Source: Curtobacterium sp. MCSS17_007 (GTDB lineage Bacteria > Actinomycetota > Actinomycetes > Actinomycetales > Microbacteriaceae). From it: a DNA stretch of 64,000 nucleotides. The position numbers were made by a program, and so were the translations under genes. The notes below the pieces were generated by a model. It searched no databases. It was not told the origin of the DNA and saw only the letters and a program-made list of their open reading frames with translations. Where the stretch lies: contig NZ_CP126257.1 of the NCBI RefSeq assembly GCF_003234175.2, positions 1,798,001 through 1,862,000 on the forward strand. Reading direction: 5' to 3'. Shown here piece by piece: positions 48,741 through 59,828 of this stretch; position 1 is the first letter of the stretch; every line of letters begins with the position of its first letter.

Positions 48741-50927
48741 CTACTCCTGGTGACCGTTGTGGTGGCCGCCGGTCGTCGGGACCGACTTCTGCACCTGGAC
48801 CAGGAACTCGACGTTCGACTGCGTCTCCTTGAGGTTCCGGAGGACGACGTCGAGCGCCTGCTGCGGGTCGAGGCCCGCGAGCGCACGGCGGAGGCGCCAC
48901 GTGATCTTGACCTCGTCGGCGGAGAGCAGCTGCTCCTCGCGACGAGTGCCCGAGGCGTTGATGTCCACGGCCGGGAAGATCCGCTTGTCGGCGAGGTGCC
49001 GGTTGAGGCGGAGCTCCATGTTGCCGGTGCCCTTGAACTCCTCGAAGATCACCTCGTCCATCTTCGAACCGGTCTCGACCAGCGCGGTCGCCAGGATGGT
49101 CAGCGAGCCGCCGTCCTCGATGTTGCGCGCGGCGCCGAAGAAGCGCTTCGGCGGGTAGAGCGCGGCCGAGTCGACGCCGCCGGAGAGCACGCGGCCGGAG
49201 GCCGGCGTCGCGAGGTTGTAGGCGCGGCCGAGACGGGTGATCGAGTCGAGCAGCACGACGACGTCGTGGCCGAGCTCGACCAGGCGCTTCGCGCGCTCGA
49301 TGGCGAGCTCGGCGACTGTGGTGTGGTCCTCGGCGGGACGGTCGAAGGTCGAGGCGATGACCTCGCCCTTCACCGAGCGCTGCATGTCGGTGACCTCTTC
49401 GGGCCGCTCGTCCACGAGGACGACCATGAGGTGCGCCTCGGGGTTGTTCTTCGCGATCGCGTTCGCGATGGCCTGCAGGACGACGGTCTTGCCGGCCTTC
49501 GGCGGCGAGACGATGAGACCGCGCTGACCCTTGCCGATCGGTGCGACGAGGTCGATGATGCGCGTCGAGAGCTTCTGCGGCTCGGTCTCGAGACGGAGGC
49601 GCTCGTTCGGGTACAGCGGCGTGAGGTCCTGGAAGTCGACGCGTGCCGCTGCCTCGTCCGCGGTCTGCCCGTTGACGGTGTCGACCTTGACGAGCGCGTT
49701 GTACTTCTGGCGGCTCTGCTGCTCGTTGTCCCGCGGCTGCTTGATCGCGCCGACCACCGCGTCGCCCTTGCGCAGGTGGTACTTCTTCACCTGGCCGAGC
49801 GACACGTACACGTCGCTCGGACCCGGCAGGTACCCGGTCGTGCGGACGAACGCGTAGTTGTCGAGGACGTCGAGGATGCCCGCGATCGGGATGAGGACGT
49901 CGTCCTCGGTGATCTCCGGCTCGAACTCGTCGTTCTGACCACCGCGGCCGCGCTTGCGGTCGCGCTGGCGGCGCCCGCGGCCGGTCTCGGCCTCGTCGGC
50001 GTGCTGCTGCTGGCCGTTCTGCTTCTGCTGGCCGTTCTGCTGCTGGCCGTTCTGCTTCTGCTGACGGTCGTCCTGCTTCGCGTCGCCGGACTTCTGCTCG
50101 TCCTGCTTGCCACCCTGCTTCTGCTGCTGACCGTTCTGCTGGCCGCCCTGCTGGTCGCCGCTCTGCTGCTCGGCGCCCTCGGCGTTCTGCCCGCGGCCAC
50201 GACCGCGACCCCGGCTGCGACGACCACGGCGCGAACCGCTCTCGCCCTGCTGGTCCGCCTGGTCGTCCTGCTCCGGGGCGGACGTGGGCTGCTCCGTCGA
50301 GGCACCGCGCGCCTCCTGGCCGGCGTCCTGCTGCGGCTCGTCCTGCTGGGCCTGCTGTGCCGTGTCCTGGCCACCGCGACGACCGCGACGGCGACCGGCC
50401 TGTGCGGCCTCCTCGGCGTCCTTCTCCGCACGCACCTGGTCGAGCCCCGCGAGCAGGTCCTCGGTGCCGGTGTGCCCGTGGTTCGTGTGCTCGGCGGCCG
50501 AGGTCGGACCGGCGTTCACGGTGCCGCTCGAGGAGGCACGGCGCGACCGACGACCGCGCTGTCCGGCACTCGGCTGCTCGCCGTCGACCTGCTGGCCGTC
50601 GGTCTGCTGGCCGTCGGCCTGCGCGGCAGCCGGCTGCTCGGCGGCCGCCGGCTCGGCAGGGGACTGCTCGGACGCCTCGTCGGCGGCCGGCGAGGTCGTC
50701 GGGGCGGCCAACGTCGGCTGCTCCGCCGACGCGCCCTGCTCCGCCGCGGGCTCGTCGGTGTCGACGGCGGGACGCTTGTCCTCGATCGACGCGATGAGGT
50801 CGCCCTTGCGGAGCTTCGAGAGCCCGGTGATGCCGAGGGAGGAGGCGATGCGCTGGAGCTCCGGCAGGCGGAGTGCGCGCAGGTCGCTGGGGATCTCCAC
50901 CTGGGTGGAGTCGTTGACGTTCGTCAA
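48741..50927 (-). CDS. rho: transcription termination factor Rho, large form with Gln/Asn-rich insert
   Basis: 728 aa, against 419 in E. coli. N-terminal Rho_N helices ([19 protein letters not shown]...[10 protein letters not shown]), then about 250 disordered residues. These include an Arg/Gly patch and a dense Gln/Asn/Gly/Lys segment near residues 251-310 (repeats like NGQQQKQ). The RNA-binding domain and hexameric ATPase core follow, with Walker A PPKAGKT (Lys480), [15 protein letters not shown] and the Q-loop region. TTG at 50925-50927 is chosen for the AAAGGA site upstream. Transcribed ahead of prfA and prmC. Confidence 0.97.
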   Translation of the reverse strand: MTNVNDSTQVEIPSDLRALRLPELQRIASSLGITGLSKLRKGDLIASIEDKRPAVDTDEPAAEQGASAEQPTLAAPTTSPAADEASEQSPAEPAAAEQPAAAQADGQQTDGQQVDGEQPSAGQRGRRSRRASSSGTVNAGPTSAAEHTNHGHTGTEDLLAGLDQVRAEKDAEEAAQAGRRRGRRGGQDTAQQAQQDEPQQDAGQEARGASTEQPTSAPEQDDQADQQGESGSRRGRRSRGRGRGRGQNAEGAEQQSGDQQGGQQNGQQQKQGGKQDEQKSGDAKQDDRQQKQNGQQQNGQQKQNGQQQHADEAETGRGRRQRDRKRGRGGQNDEFEPEITEDDVLIPIAGILDVLDNYAFVRTTGYLPGPSDVYVSLGQVKKYHLRKGDAVVGAIKQPRDNEQQSRQKYNALVKVDTVNGQTADEAAARVDFQDLTPLYPNERLRLETEPQKLSTRIIDLVAPIGKGQRGLIVSPPKAGKTVVLQAIANAIAKNNPEAHLMVVLVDERPEEVTDMQRSVKGEVIASTFDRPAEDHTTVAELAIERAKRLVELGHDVVVLLDSITRLGRAYNLATPASGRVLSGGVDSAALYPPKRFFGAARNIEDGGSLTILATALVETGSKMDEVIFEEFKGTGNMELRLNRHLADKRIFPAVDINASGTRREEQLLSADEVKITWRLRRALAGLDPQQALDVVLRNLKETQSNVEFLVQVQKSVPTTGGHHNGHQE

Positions 50928-51104
50928 GGTCGGTGTTTCCTTTCGAACCGCAGAACGCGGAGAGTTTCCACCGTCCCGGCGCAAGGGTGCGCTTCGACCG
51001 CCGTTCAGACGACGGACCGGGATTCGGTGATCTGAAAGAGAGTGCCCCCGCGCACCGGACCCTGCGCCAGCGCGGATGGATCCGGTGCGGATCAGTCCTC
51101 GCGC

Positions 51105-52097
51105 CTACGCTGGATCGGCTTCGAGCGCCGAGTGCGGCACCACTGTAGCACCACCGAGGTCGACGGCCAGCATGAGCGCCCGCCAGTCGGACTGCGCGTG
51201 TCGAGCGACCAGGTCGGCCGCGGTGAGACGCTGCGACGGGTCGCTCCCGAGCACGAGCAGGCTCGGGCCGGCACCCGACACGACCGCGGCGAGCCCGTGC
51301 TGTCGCAGCAAGCCGATGAGGGCGTCGGTCTCCGGCATGGCGCTCGCACGGTACGACTGGTGCAGGCGGTCCTCGGTGGCGGCCAGCAGCAGCTCCGGGC
51401 TCTGGATGAGCGCCGCGACGAGCAGCGCCGAGCGCGACACGTTGAACGCGGCGTCCTCGTGCGGCACGCTCGCGGGCTGCAGGGACCGCGCGAGCTTCGT
51501 CGACAGGGTCGACGTCGGCACGAAGACCACGGGCGAGACACCACGGTGCACGAGCAGTCGCTTGACCGCAGGGCCCTCGGCCGTCATCCACGCGATCGTC
51601 AGGCCGCCGAACAGCGCCGGTGCGACGTTGTCGGGGTGGCCCTCCATCTCGGTCGCCAGGGTGAGCAGCGTCGACGCGTCGAGGTCGACGACCCCCTGGA
51701 GCAGGCCGCGGGCCGCCATCAGCCCGGCGACGATCGCCGCGGCCGACGAGCCCATGCCACGGCCGTGCGCGATCGCGTTCACGGCGTGCAGCTCGAGCCC
51801 GGGCTGCTCCACACCGGCGTGCTCGAGGCCACGTCGGACGGCCTGCACCACGAGGTTCGACTCGTCGGTGGCGACCTCGCCGGCGCCGACGCCCTCGACG
51901 GTCACGGTCGCACCGGGCTCCGGACGGACGCGGACGACAACCTCGTCGTAGACCGACAGCGCCAGACCGAGCGAGTCGAACCCGGGGCCCAGGTTCGCGG
52001 AGGTCGCCGGGACCCGTACACGGACCGCCCGTCCGGCCGGTACAGCACTGCGGGCGGTCACGCCCTCCCCCGGTCCGGACGAGCGGTCGACGCTCAC
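51105..52097 (-). CDS. thrB: homoserine kinase
   Basis: 330 aa GHMP kinase phosphorylating homoserine. [21 protein letters not shown] at the N-terminus and ATP loop [14 protein letters not shown] are diagnostic; [11 protein letters not shown] is the C-terminal motif. GTG 52095-52097 overlaps the thrC stop (GTGA); an internal GTG at about 52058 with a GGGGAGG site is an alternative that trims 13 residues. Last gene of hom-thrC-thrB. Confidence 0.97.
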   Translation of the reverse strand: MSVDRSSGPGEGVTARSAVPAGRAVRVRVPATSANLGPGFDSLGLALSVYDEVVVRVRPEPGATVTVEGVGAGEVATDESNLVVQAVRRGLEHAGVEQPGLELHAVNAIAHGRGMGSSAAAIVAGLMAARGLLQGVVDLDASTLLTLATEMEGHPDNVAPALFGGLTIAWMTAEGPAVKRLLVHRGVSPVVFVPTSTLSTKLARSLQPASVPHEDAAFNVSRSALLVAALIQSPELLLAATEDRLHQSYRASAMPETDALIGLLRQHGLAAVVSGAGPSLLVLGSDPSQRLTAADLVARHAQSDWRALMLAVDLGGATVVPHSALEADPA

Positions 52098-53173
52098 GCG
52101 GGGCCGACCAGTCCGAGCACCTCGGCGACCGACTTCGTGTCGACCGGGACGCTCGTCGGGGCGACCTCGCCGCCGTCCTCGGTGCGGAGGGCCCACTGCG
52201 GGTCCTTCAGGCCGTGGCCCGTCACCGTGATGACGACCTTCGCACCCTGCGGCACGACACCGGCGTCCGCGCGCTCGAGCAGCCCCGCGACGCCGATCGC
52301 CGACGCGGGCTCGACGAACACGCCGACCTCGGCGGACAGGATGCGGTGCGCGGCGAGGATCCCCTCGTCGGTGATCGCACCGAAGTAGCCGTCGGTCTCG
52401 TCGCGTGCCTCGAGCGCGTACTGCCACGACGCCGGGTTGCCGATGCGGATGGCGGAGGCGATGGTGTCCGGGTGACGGACTACCTCGCCGGAGACGATCG
52501 GCGCCGAGCCGGCGGCCTGGAACCCGAACATGCGCGGCATCCTCGTCGAGCGGCCGGCGGCGACGTCCTCGCGGTAGCCGCGGGAGTACGCCGTGTAGTT
52601 ACCCGCGTTGCCGACCGGCAGGAAGTGGAAGTCCGGGGCGTCGCCCAGCACGTCGACGACCTCGAACGCGGCCGTCTTCTGGCCCTCGATGCGGTCGTTG
52701 TTGACCGAGTTGACCAGGTGCACCGGGTAGTTGGCGGCAAGGTCGCGGGCGATGTCGAGGCAGTCGTCGAAGTTGCCCTGCACCTGCAGCAGCTGGGCGT
52801 CGTGCGCCACGGCCTGGCTGAGCTTGCCCATCGCGATCTTGCCCTCGGGCACGAGCACCGCGGCGGTGATGCCGGCGTGCGTGGCGTACGCGGCGGCCGA
52901 GGCGCTGGTGTTGCCGGTCGACGCGCAGATGACGGCCTTCGCACCGTGCTCGACGGCCTTCGAGATCGCCATCGTCATGCCGCGGTCCTTGAAGGACCCG
53001 GTCGGGTTCATCCCCTCGAACTTCACGTACACGTCGGCGCCGGTGCGCTCGGACAGCCGACGGGCCGGGATGAGCGGGGTCCCGCCCTCGCCGAGGGTGA
53101 CGACGGGCGTCGCCTCGGTGACGTCGAGGCGGTCGGCGTACTCGCGCAGGACTCCCTGCCACTGGTGGGCCAT
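52094..53173 (-). CDS. thrC: threonine synthase
   Basis: 359 aa PLP enzyme forming threonine from phosphohomoserine. The PLP Lys is residue 62 in [27 protein letters not shown] binds phosphate of PLP; VGNAGN is the glycine loop. ATG with AAGGAG upstream. Lies between hom and thrB, 4-bp overlap with thrB. Confidence 0.98.
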   Translation of the reverse strand: MAHQWQGVLREYADRLDVTEATPVVTLGEGGTPLIPARRLSERTGADVYVKFEGMNPTGSFKDRGMTMAISKAVEHGAKAVICASTGNTSASAAAYATHAGITAAVLVPEGKIAMGKLSQAVAHDAQLLQVQGNFDDCLDIARDLAANYPVHLVNSVNNDRIEGQKTAAFEVVDVLGDAPDFHFLPVGNAGNYTAYSRGYREDVAAGRSTRMPRMFGFQAAGSAPIVSGEVVRHPDTIASAIRIGNPASWQYALEARDETDGYFGAITDEGILAAHRILSAEVGVFVEPASAIGVAGLLERADAGVVPQGAKVVITVTGHGLKDPQWALRTEDGGEVAPTSVPVDTKSVAEVLGLVGPA

Positions 53174-53223
53174 CAGGCTCTCCTTGTTCGGTGTTGTGCA
53201 GTCGGGTGCGGACGGTGCGGGGC

Positions 53224-54543
53224 TCAGGCCCCGACGACCCGCAGGACGCTGGTGATCTCGACGACGACGTCCTCGTTCCGGAGCGCGACGACCGTGGCGG
53301 CCAGGTCGGACTCGCGGGCGAGGTGCGTGCCGATGACGAGGTTCGCGGTGCCGGCAGTGCCGTCGCCCGGGTCGGTGGCGGCGGTCTGCTCGACGGTCTC
53401 GACGCTGACGCCGTGCTTCGCCAGGACGCCGGCGACGGTCGACAGCACGCCCGGGGCGTCGGCGACGTGCAGCGTGATCTGGTAACGCGTGCGGACGGTG
53501 CCGATCGGGAAGACGGGCAGTGCCGACTGGGTCGACTCCGCGATGCCCGGGCCCCCGATGACGTGACGGCGGGCCGCCGACACCAGGTCGCCGAGCACGG
53601 CGGACGCGGTCTCGACACCGCCGGCACCGGCACCGTAGAACATGAGGTCGCCAGCGGCCTCGGCCTCGACGAACACGGCGTTCTTCGCGCCGTGCACGCT
53701 CGCGAGGGGGTGCGACTCCGGGACGAGCGCCGGGTAGACACGGGCGCTGACGCCCTCGACGCCGGACTCGTCCGTCAGGCGCTCGGCGGTGGCCAGGATC
53801 TTCACGACGTAGCCGGCCTTGCGCGCGGCGCGGACCTGCTCGATCGTGACGGCGGTGATGCCCTCGCGGTGCACGGCGGCGAGCGGCACCGAGGTGTGGA
53901 ACGCGAGGGAGGCCAGGATCGCGGCCTTCTGCGCGGCGTCGTAGCCCTCGACGTCGGCGGTCGGGTCGGCCTCGGCGTACCCGAGCTCGGTCGCGGTGGC
54001 GAGAGCAGCCTCGAAGGTCGAGCCCTCGCGGTCCATCAGGTCGAGGATGAAGTTCGTCGTGCCGTTGACGATGCCCATGATGCGCTCGATGCGGTCACCC
54101 GCGAGCGAGTCGTGCAGCGGCCGGATGATCGGGATCGCCCCGGCGACGGCAGCCTCGTAGTAGAGCTGTGCACCGACCTGCTCGGCGGCAGCGAAGAGCT
54201 CGGGACCGTGCGTCGCGAGGAGCGCCTTGTTGCCGGTGACGACGTCCGCGCCGGACTGCAGCGCCTGCAGCACCAGGGTGCGCGCCGGCTCGATGCCGCC
54301 GATGAGCTCGACGACGATGTCCGCGCCGAGGATCAGCGACTGCGCGTCGGTCGTGAAGAGCTCCTTCGGCAGGTCCACGTCACGCGGCGCTCCGAGGTCC
54401 CGCACCGCGATGCCGACGAGCTCGAGGCCGGCACCGGCCCGTGACGCCAGCTCGTCGCCGTGCTCGAGGAGCAGGCGCGCCACCTGGGAACCGACGGAGC
54501 CGGCTCCGAGCAGCGCGACGCGGACGTTGCGGTATTCGATCAT
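53224..54543 (-). CDS. hom: homoserine dehydrogenase
   Basis: 439 aa. NAD(P) motif [15 protein letters not shown], catalytic region [11 protein letters not shown] and [11 protein letters not shown], Lys in [18 protein letters not shown]-terminal ACT domain ([19 protein letters not shown]) points to threonine feedback control. ATG start. Precedes thrC by 50 bp and follows lysA; supplies homoserine for threonine and methionine. Confidence 0.98.
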   Translation of the reverse strand: MIEYRNVRVALLGAGSVGSQVARLLLEHGDELASRAGAGLELVGIAVRDLGAPRDVDLPKELFTTDAQSLILGADIVVELIGGIEPARTLVLQALQSGADVVTGNKALLATHGPELFAAAEQVGAQLYYEAAVAGAIPIIRPLHDSLAGDRIERIMGIVNGTTNFILDLMDREGSTFEAALATATELGYAEADPTADVEGYDAAQKAAILASLAFHTSVPLAAVHREGITAVTIEQVRAARKAGYVVKILATAERLTDESGVEGVSARVYPALVPESHPLASVHGAKNAVFVEAEAAGDLMFYGAGAGGVETASAVLGDLVSAARRHVIGGPGIAESTQSALPVFPIGTVRTRYQITLHVADAPGVLSTVAGVLAKHGVSVETVEQTAATDPGDGTAGTANLVIGTHLARESDLAATVVALRNEDVVVEITSVLRVVGA

Positions 54544-54589
54544 GTGGTGCGCATTCCTGTGGGTCGAGCGTCAGCCCGGTCGGTCGGGG

Positions 54590-55999
54590 TCAGCGGCCGG
54601 AGCCGGCGACGACCCCCGTGTCGCGGGCGAGCAGGTCGTCGATCGACTCGCCACGGACGAGGATACGGGCTGCGCCGTCCGCGACCGCGACGACCGGCGG
54701 GCGTCCGACGTGGTTGTAGTTGCTGGCGAGCGACCAGCAGTACGCACCGGTGGCGGCGACGGCGAGCAGGTCACCCCGGTGCACGTCACCCGGCAGGTAG
54801 TCGTCGTTGACCACGATGTCGCCCGACTCACAGTGCTTGCCGACGACCCGGGTGAGCACCGCCGGGGCGTCGGAGGCCCGGGCGAGCCGCGCCGTGTAGT
54901 CGGCTCCGTACAGGGCCGGCCGCGGGTTGTCGCTCATGCCGCCGTCGACCGAGACGTACGTCCGGGTCGCCGACGAGCCGTCGTCGGTCTCGAGCGTCAC
55001 GGGCTTGATCGTGCCCACCCGGTAGAGCGTCAGCCCGGCGGGACCGACGATGTACCGGCCGGGCTCGACCGCGATCTCGGGGACCGGGATGCCGCGTTCT
55101 GCGCAGGCATCGGCCACGATCGTCGCGAGGGCGTCGGCGACGTCCTCCGGCGCGAACGCTTCGTCAGCCTCGGTGTAGTCGATGCCCCAGCCCCCGCCGA
55201 GGTTGAGCTCCGGCACCGGACCGGACGCCACGAGTTCCGCGTGCACGTCCATCAGGCGGCGGGCGGCCTCGCGGAAGCCGGACTCGTCGAAGATCTGCGA
55301 ACCGATGTGCGAGTGCAGCCCGACGAACGCGAGCGACGGCTCCGCGCGGACGGCGGCGGCGGCCTCGGCTGCTTCGGTGAGGGGGATGCCGAACTTCTGG
55401 TCCTCCCGCGCCGTGGCGAGGTACTCGTGGGTGGAGGCGTGCACGCCGCTGTTGATCCGGATGCGGACGCGCTGCACGGTGCCCGCGTCGGCGGCCGCAC
55501 GGGCGACGCGCCCGATCTCCTCGTGGCTGTCGAGGACGATCGTGCCGAGGCCCACCTCGACCGCCCGGGCGATCTCGGCGTCGGACTTGTCGTTGCCGTG
55601 GAACCCGAGGAGCGCGGGGTCCGCTCCCCCGGCCAGCGCCACCGCGAGCTCGCCCGCGGTGCACACGTCGATCCGCAGACCGGCCTCGGCCATCCACGCG
55701 GCGACCTGGGTCGTGAGGAACGCCTTCGCCGCGTAGTAGACGTGGGCGCGGGTGCCGATGCGTCCGAACGCCTCGGTGAATGCGGTGCGCACCCGCGCTG
55801 CGCGCGCCTGCACGTCGTGTTCGTCGACCACGTAGAGCGGCGAGCCGAACTGCGCGACGAGGTCGGACGCGGTGATCCCGCCGACGACCAGTTCGCCGTC
55901 GTCGGTGCGCGTCGCGGAGGCCGGCCAGATCCGCGCGGTCAGGGCGGACGCGTCGGCCGGGAACCGCAGCCGCGGCGGGGCAAGGGGGTTCGCGCTCAC
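54590..55999 (-). CDS. lysA: diaminopimelate decarboxylase
   Basis: 469 aa, last step of lysine synthesis from meso-DAP. The PLP Lys is in VYYAAKAFLTTQV; the phosphate loop is NLGGGWGIDYTE; EPGRYIVGPAG and SVDGGMSDNPRP complete the site, and CESGDI holds the active-site Cys from the partner subunit. GTG start has a TAGGAT box 8 nt upstream. Start of the lysA-hom-thrC-thrB run. Confidence 0.98.
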   Translation of the reverse strand: MSANPLAPPRLRFPADASALTARIWPASATRTDDGELVVGGITASDLVAQFGSPLYVVDEHDVQARAARVRTAFTEAFGRIGTRAHVYYAAKAFLTTQVAAWMAEAGLRIDVCTAGELAVALAGGADPALLGFHGNDKSDAEIARAVEVGLGTIVLDSHEEIGRVARAAADAGTVQRVRIRINSGVHASTHEYLATAREDQKFGIPLTEAAEAAAAVRAEPSLAFVGLHSHIGSQIFDESGFREAARRLMDVHAELVASGPVPELNLGGGWGIDYTEADEAFAPEDVADALATIVADACAERGIPVPEIAVEPGRYIVGPAGLTLYRVGTIKPVTLETDDGSSATRTYVSVDGGMSDNPRPALYGADYTARLARASDAPAVLTRVVGKHCESGDIVVNDDYLPGDVHRGDLLAVAATGAYCWSLASNYNHVGRPPVVAVADGAARILVRGESIDDLLARDTGVVAGSGR

Positions 56000-56007
56000 G
56001 GGACCCG

Positions 56008-56013
56008 ATCCTA
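56008..56013 (-). promoter_or_regulatory. -10 box of lysA
   Basis: Minus-strand TAGGAT, 8 nt before the GTG at 55999; leaderless spacing. Confidence 0.4.
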
Positions 56014-56074
56014 CCGAGCCCGGCCGACCCTCCCGTCCGGTGTTACGCCGACCGTCGGTCGGAGCTGCTGCCCC

Positions 56075-56830
56075 TCAGTCGCAGCGGCCGACCGTGCGGA
56101 GGCCCTGCTCGGTGAGCGGCAGCGACTCGGCGGTGACCCGCACGGTCGCCTGCTCCGCGCTGATGTCCAGCGACCGGATGCGCAGCTGCTCGGGCAGGAA
56201 CTGCGCGGTGCAGACCCGGACGGGGACGTTCGTGACCCCGGGGATCGAGTCGACCTCGAGGCCCAGGGCGGAGTTCGTGATCCGCACGTTCTGCGGGGTG
56301 ATCGTCACGCCACGGCCGTCGCGCTGCGTCACGACGTCGCCCGTCGCCGCGTACGTGATGTCGAAGCCGAGCACCGCGGTGGAGCCCGACAGCTCGACGC
56401 CGTCGTCCACGAGCCGCAGCCGGTCGAAGAGCGGGCTGTACTTCGCGAGGTCCTTGACACTCGAGGCGGCGAGCGTGACGTGACCGTCGACGTCGTGCAC
56501 GTCACCCACGCCGTCGACGGGGACGTCGTGCGCCGTGACGTCCGCTGCGAGCGGGATGCCGTCGACCGTCAGGCGGTCCGACGTGATGTCGACGCGGTCG
56601 AGCGTGCCGGCGAGCAGCTGCGGGATGACGATGCCGTCGGCGTGGGCGGTCACCTCGCCGGTGGCACCCTCGGGCAGGGACTGCTCGACCTGGTCGGCGA
56701 TGATCCGGTCCACGACGCCGCGGAGGACGAACTCCGCGACGACCACGAGTGCGGCGAGCACGAGCACCAGGACGACGAGGACGACGGGCCAGCGACGGCG
56801 CTTCCGGGTGGGCTCGGTGGCTGCGGACAT
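56075..56830 (-). CDS. DUF2993 membrane-anchored protein
   Basis: 251 aa. A basic N-terminus (TRKRRRW) and one membrane helix (VVLVVLVLVLAALVVVAEFVL) are followed by an extracellular LmeA-like DUF2993 domain (DRIIADQVEQSLP; VDGIPLAADVTAHDVPVDGVGD-type strands). LmeA in mycobacteria affects lipoglycan mannan length; function here is unknown. ATG at 56828-56830 with GGGAG close upstream. It lies between argS and lysA, following a 442-bp repeat-rich gap. Confidence 0.85.
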   Translation of the reverse strand: MSAATEPTRKRRRWPVVLVVLVLVLAALVVVAEFVLRGVVDRIIADQVEQSLPEGATGEVTAHADGIVIPQLLAGTLDRVDITSDRLTVDGIPLAADVTAHDVPVDGVGDVHDVDGHVTLAASSVKDLAKYSPLFDRLRLVDDGVELSGSTAVLGFDITYAATGDVVTQRDGRGVTITPQNVRITNSALGLEVDSIPGVTNVPVRVCTAQFLPEQLRIRSLDISAEQATVRVTAESLPLTEQGLRTVGRCD

Positions 56831-56871
56831 GACTCCCACCCTGCCAGGCTCCCCCGGCAGCCCGCCTGGGA

Positions 56872-56925
56872 GGCGCGGTTGCGCCCGGTCGGCGCGACGG
56901 CGCGGTTGCGCCCGGTCGGCGCGAC
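56872..56925. repeat. 27-bp tandem repeat, two full copies
   Basis: Units at 56872-56898 and 56899-56925 are identical, with a partial third. The sequence begins with the GGCGCGG portion of the REP-like arm. Confidence 0.85.
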
Positions 56926-56978
56926 GGCGCGGACGCGCGCGTGCGCCGGATGGGCGTGGGGCGCAACCGTCTTCGGCC

Positions 56979-57012
56979 GGGAGGCGCGTGGCGGGGCCGC
57001 CCTGCGCCTCCC
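56979..57012. terminator. nested REP-like hairpin downstream of argS
   Basis: Outer 9-bp arms GGGAGGCGC (56979-56987) and GCGCCTCCC (57004-57012) enclose a GGCGG/CCGCC inner stem. Same arm as the hairpins at 7449, 9304 and 59589. Confidence 0.55.
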
Positions 57013-57127
57013 GTCCGCCCGTTCCTTCCCATGACCGTCGCGATGGTCGGTGGTTTCGGGCGTACCTGGTGCTCCGGAACCCCCCCCGGTACGCTCGGAA
57101 CCGCCTGGTACGCCCGGAACAGCCCGG

Positions 57128-57158
<31 letters not shown>

Positions 57159-57272
57159 ACCAGCGGGACCGCCCGCGGCTCCACCGGCGAGGCGTGCTCG
57201 CGCCGCGCCGGGCGCCGGCACGGCAGCGCCGCGCCGGGCGCCGGCGAGGCAGCGCAGCCCAGGGCGACGGCG

Positions 57273-58943
57273 CTACATGCGCTCGGGCGCGCTCACCCCG
57301 AGGAGGCCGAGACCGTTGCGGACGACCTGGCCGGTCGCGTCGTTCAGCCAGAGGCGCGTGCGGTGCAGGTCCGTCACGGCCTCGTCGCCGAGCGGCGTCA
57401 CGCGGCAGGCGTCGTACCAGCGGTGGTAGAGCCCGGCGAGCTGCTCGATGTACCGCGCGATGCGGTGCGGCTCACGGAGCTCGGCCGCCTGCCGCACGAC
57501 GCGCGGGTACTCGGCGAGGGCCCCCAGCAGGGCGCCCTCGGTCTCGTGGGTGAGCAGCGACGCGTCGAACGCCGAACGGTCGACCCCGGCCGAGGCGGCG
57601 TTGCGGGCGACGGACTGCGTGCGGGCGTGGGCGTACTGCACGTAGAAGACCGGGTTGTCGTTGGTCCGCTTCGTCAGCAGGTCGAGGTCGATGTCGATCG
57701 ACGTGTCGCTCGCGAACCGCACGAGCGCGTAGCGGCCGGCATCGACACCCACGGCGTCGACGAGGTCCTCCATCGACACGATCGTGCCGTTGCGCTTCGA
57801 CATGCGGAACGGCTGGCCGTCCTTGAGCAGGTTCACCATCTGGCCGATGAGGATCTCGAGGTTCTTGCCCGGCTCGTCGCCGAACGCGGCGCACATGGCC
57901 ATCATCCGACCGACGTAGCCGTGGTGGTCCGCACCGAGCATGATGAGGTTCCGCTCGAACCCGCGCTCGCGCTTGTCGAGGTAGTACGCCAGGTCGCCCG
58001 CGATGTACGCCGGCTGCCCGTCGGACTTGATCACGACACGGTCGCGGTCGTCGCCGAAGTCGGTCGTGCGGAGCCAGAGCGCACCGTCGGCCTCGTACAT
58101 CTTACCGAGGGACTGCAGCCGCTCGATGGCACGCTCGACGGCCTTCGACTCGTGCAACGAGTTCTCGTGGAAGTACACGTCGAAGTCGACCCCGAAGTCG
58201 TGCAGCGACGACTTGATGTCGGCGAACATGAACTCGACGCCCTCGCGGCGGAAGACTTCCTGCGCCTCGTCGCGCGGCAGGTCACGGACGTCGGTGCCCG
58301 CGGGCAGGGTCGCGATGACGCGCGCCGCGATCTCGCCGATGTACGCACCGCCGTAGCCGTCGTCCGGCGTGGGCTCCCCCAGCGCCGAGGCGACGAGCGA
58401 CCGGGCGAAGCGGTCGATCTGCGCGCCGTGGTCGTTGAAGTAGTACTCGCGCGTGACGAGGCCGCCCTGCGCCTCGAACACGCGGGCGAGCGAGTCACCG
58501 ACGGCAGCCCAGCGGACGCCGCCCATGTGGATCGGGCCGGTCGGGTTGGCGGAGACGAACTCGAGGTCGATCGACACGCCCTCGTACAGGTCACCGTGCC
58601 CGAACGCGACCCCCTGGTCGACGATCGTGCGGGCGATCTCGCCGGCTGCGGCGGCCTCGAGCGTGATGTTGATGAAGCCGGGACCGGCGACGTCGACCGA
58701 GGCGACACCGTCGAGCTCGGTCAGCTCGCCGGCTATCTCGGTCGCGAGCTCGCGCGGGTTCGTGCCGAGGCGCTTCGCGAGCTGCATCGCCGCGTTCGAC
58801 GCCCAGTCGCCGTGCGCACGGTTCTTCGGCCGCTCGAGGGCCACGTGGGACTCCCCGATCGTCACGGTGTCGGACGCGCCTCGTCGCTCGACGATCCCGG
58901 TCAGGATCGACAGGTACGCGGCGGAGAGTTCGGCAGGAGTCAC
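57273..58943 (-). CDS. argS: arginyl-tRNA synthetase
   Basis: 556 aa class I synthetase. The HIGH motif is HMGG in [15 protein letters not shown]; the KMSKS-type loop is [10 protein letters not shown]-terminal tRNA-recognition domain and C-terminal helical domain ending [16 protein letters not shown] are complete. GTG start with a TAGACT box 8 nt upstream. Head of the argS-lysA-hom-thrC-thrB-rho order known from Mycobacterium. A tRNA-Arg gene lies nearby on the other strand. Confidence 0.98.
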   Translation of the reverse strand: MTPAELSAAYLSILTGIVERRGASDTVTIGESHVALERPKNRAHGDWASNAAMQLAKRLGTNPRELATEIAGELTELDGVASVDVAGPGFINITLEAAAAGEIARTIVDQGVAFGHGDLYEGVSIDLEFVSANPTGPIHMGGVRWAAVGDSLARVFEAQGGLVTREYYFNDHGAQIDRFARSLVASALGEPTPDDGYGGAYIGEIAARVIATLPAGTDVRDLPRDEAQEVFRREGVEFMFADIKSSLHDFGVDFDVYFHENSLHESKAVERAIERLQSLGKMYEADGALWLRTTDFGDDRDRVVIKSDGQPAYIAGDLAYYLDKRERGFERNLIMLGADHHGYVGRMMAMCAAFGDEPGKNLEILIGQMVNLLKDGQPFRMSKRNGTIVSMEDLVDAVGVDAGRYALVRFASDTSIDIDLDLLTKRTNDNPVFYVQYAHARTQSVARNAASAGVDRSAFDASLLTHETEGALLGALAEYPRVVRQAAELREPHRIARYIEQLAGLYHRWYDACRVTPLGDEAVTDLHRTRLWLNDATGQVVRNGLGLLGVSAPERM

Positions 58944-58951
58944 GAGGGTCG

Positions 58952-58957
58952 AGTCTA
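58952..58957 (-). promoter_or_regulatory. -10 box of argS
   Basis: Minus-strand TAGACT, 8 nt before the GTG start; leaderless spacing. Confidence 0.4.
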
Positions 58958-59002
58958 CCGGGACGTCCAGGTGCCTCCCGGCCGATGGACCATCATGTCG
59001 GG

Positions 59003-59575
59003 ATGACCACCCGCAGCCGTGCCCGGGCGATCACCGTCGCCCTGCTCACCGTGTCCGCGTCCGTCGCCCTGACCGGCTGCACGGGCGGTTCCGACGACAC
59101 GGCCCCGAGCGCGAGCGCGACCCCGATCGGCACCGCCGTGCGGCAGACGTGCGCCGAGCTGCTGCCCTCGAGCGCCCTCGCGGTCTACGGGACGACCTTC
59201 GAGCAGGACACGACGTGGACACCCGCGAAGGGCACGCCGGCCGCGACGATCGCGCACCAGCGTGGTCGGGTCTGCCGCCTCGTCGCCACCGACGACCCGT
59301 CGACGACGATCACGCTCGCCGTCGCGCACCTGCCTGAGAAGTCGCTCACGACGTTGAAGGACGCGCTCTACGAGCGCGGCGGCTCCGTCCCGACCTACCG
59401 CGTCGAGGGGTACTACGCCCTGGACGACGGCGTCGGCCGCGCGGACGCCTTCCCCGACCCGTACTGGGTCACCACCGAATCGACGCTCTACACCGAGCCG
59501 GGCGGGGCGCAGCCCGTGGTGGACGCGGTACGCGCCGTGCTGCAGCCGTCCGCGTCCGCCAGCCCGGCCGGCTGA
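59003..59575 (+). CDS. small lipoprotein of unknown function
   Basis: 190 aa. Signal peptide with lipobox LTGC, Ser/Ala linker, then a compact domain with two further Cys (RQTCAELL and GRVCRLV) that may form a disulfide. No family recognised. ATG at 59003 is preferred to the GTG/ATG further upstream because it directly precedes the basic n-region TTRSRARA. Divergent from argS; ends at a REP-like hairpin. Confidence 0.8.
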   Translation: MTTRSRARAITVALLTVSASVALTGCTGGSDDTAPSASATPIGTAVRQTCAELLPSSALAVYGTTFEQDTTWTPAKGTPAATIAHQRGRVCRLVATDDPSTTITLAVAHLPEKSLTTLKDALYERGGSVPTYRVEGYYALDDGVGRADAFPDPYWVTTESTLYTEPGGAQPVVDAVRAVLQPSASASPAG

Positions 59576-59588
59576 CGCCACCCCGCAC

Positions 59589-59632
59589 CGGACGGGAGGC
59601 GCGGTGCAGGCCGGCGCCGTGCCTCCCGTCCG
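59589..59632. terminator. REP-like hairpin after the lipoprotein gene
   Basis: Arms 59589-59607 and 59614-59632 pair along their length apart from two G-T wobbles. Shares the CGGACGGGAGGC arm with the other hairpins of this family. Confidence 0.65.
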
Positions 59633-59689
59633 ACGGTCGTCGCGACACGGACGCGACACGCGCTGTCGGGAGCCGCTCGCGGGACCTGC

Positions 59690-59695
59690 TACGGT
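59690..59695 (+). promoter_or_regulatory. -10 box of tRNA-Arg
   Basis: Extended -10 TGCTACGGT (hexamer TACGGT), 15 nt before the tRNA 5' end. No convincing -35. Confidence 0.35.
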
Positions 59696-59710
59696 TGGTG
59701 TCACCCACGG

Positions 59711-59782
59711 GCCCCCATAGCTCAGGGGATAGAGCACTGCCCTCCGGAGGCAGGGGCGGAGGTTCGAATCCTCCTGGGGGCA
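59711..59782 (+). tRNA. tRNA-Arg (anticodon CCG)
   Basis: Full cloverleaf: acceptor stem GCCCCCA/TGGGGGC with discriminator A, D-arm GCTC/GAGC, anticodon stem CTGCC/GGCAG around loop CTCCGGA (anticodon CCG, reading CGG), T-arm GGAGG-TTCGAAT-CCTCC. The 3' CCA is not encoded. Followed by 66-bp tandem repeats and no integrase. Confidence 0.97.
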
Positions 59783-59828
59783 CAAGAAACTCCCGCGCAG
59801 GCGGACGTTCTCGCTTCGCTCGATCGGC

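Noticed and set aside
47781..51035. Plus-strand open frame opposite rho and prfA with a Leu/Val-rich stretch like membrane helices
   Set aside because: The Leu runs are the mirror of the Gln-rich Rho insert (CTGCTG against CAGCAG). rho and prfA motifs on the minus strand are complete.
53174..53223. Riboswitch or attenuator before the threonine genes
   Set aside because: The hom-thrC gap is only 50 bp and the lysA leader is too short for an RNA switch; no leader peptide rich in Thr or Ile is visible.
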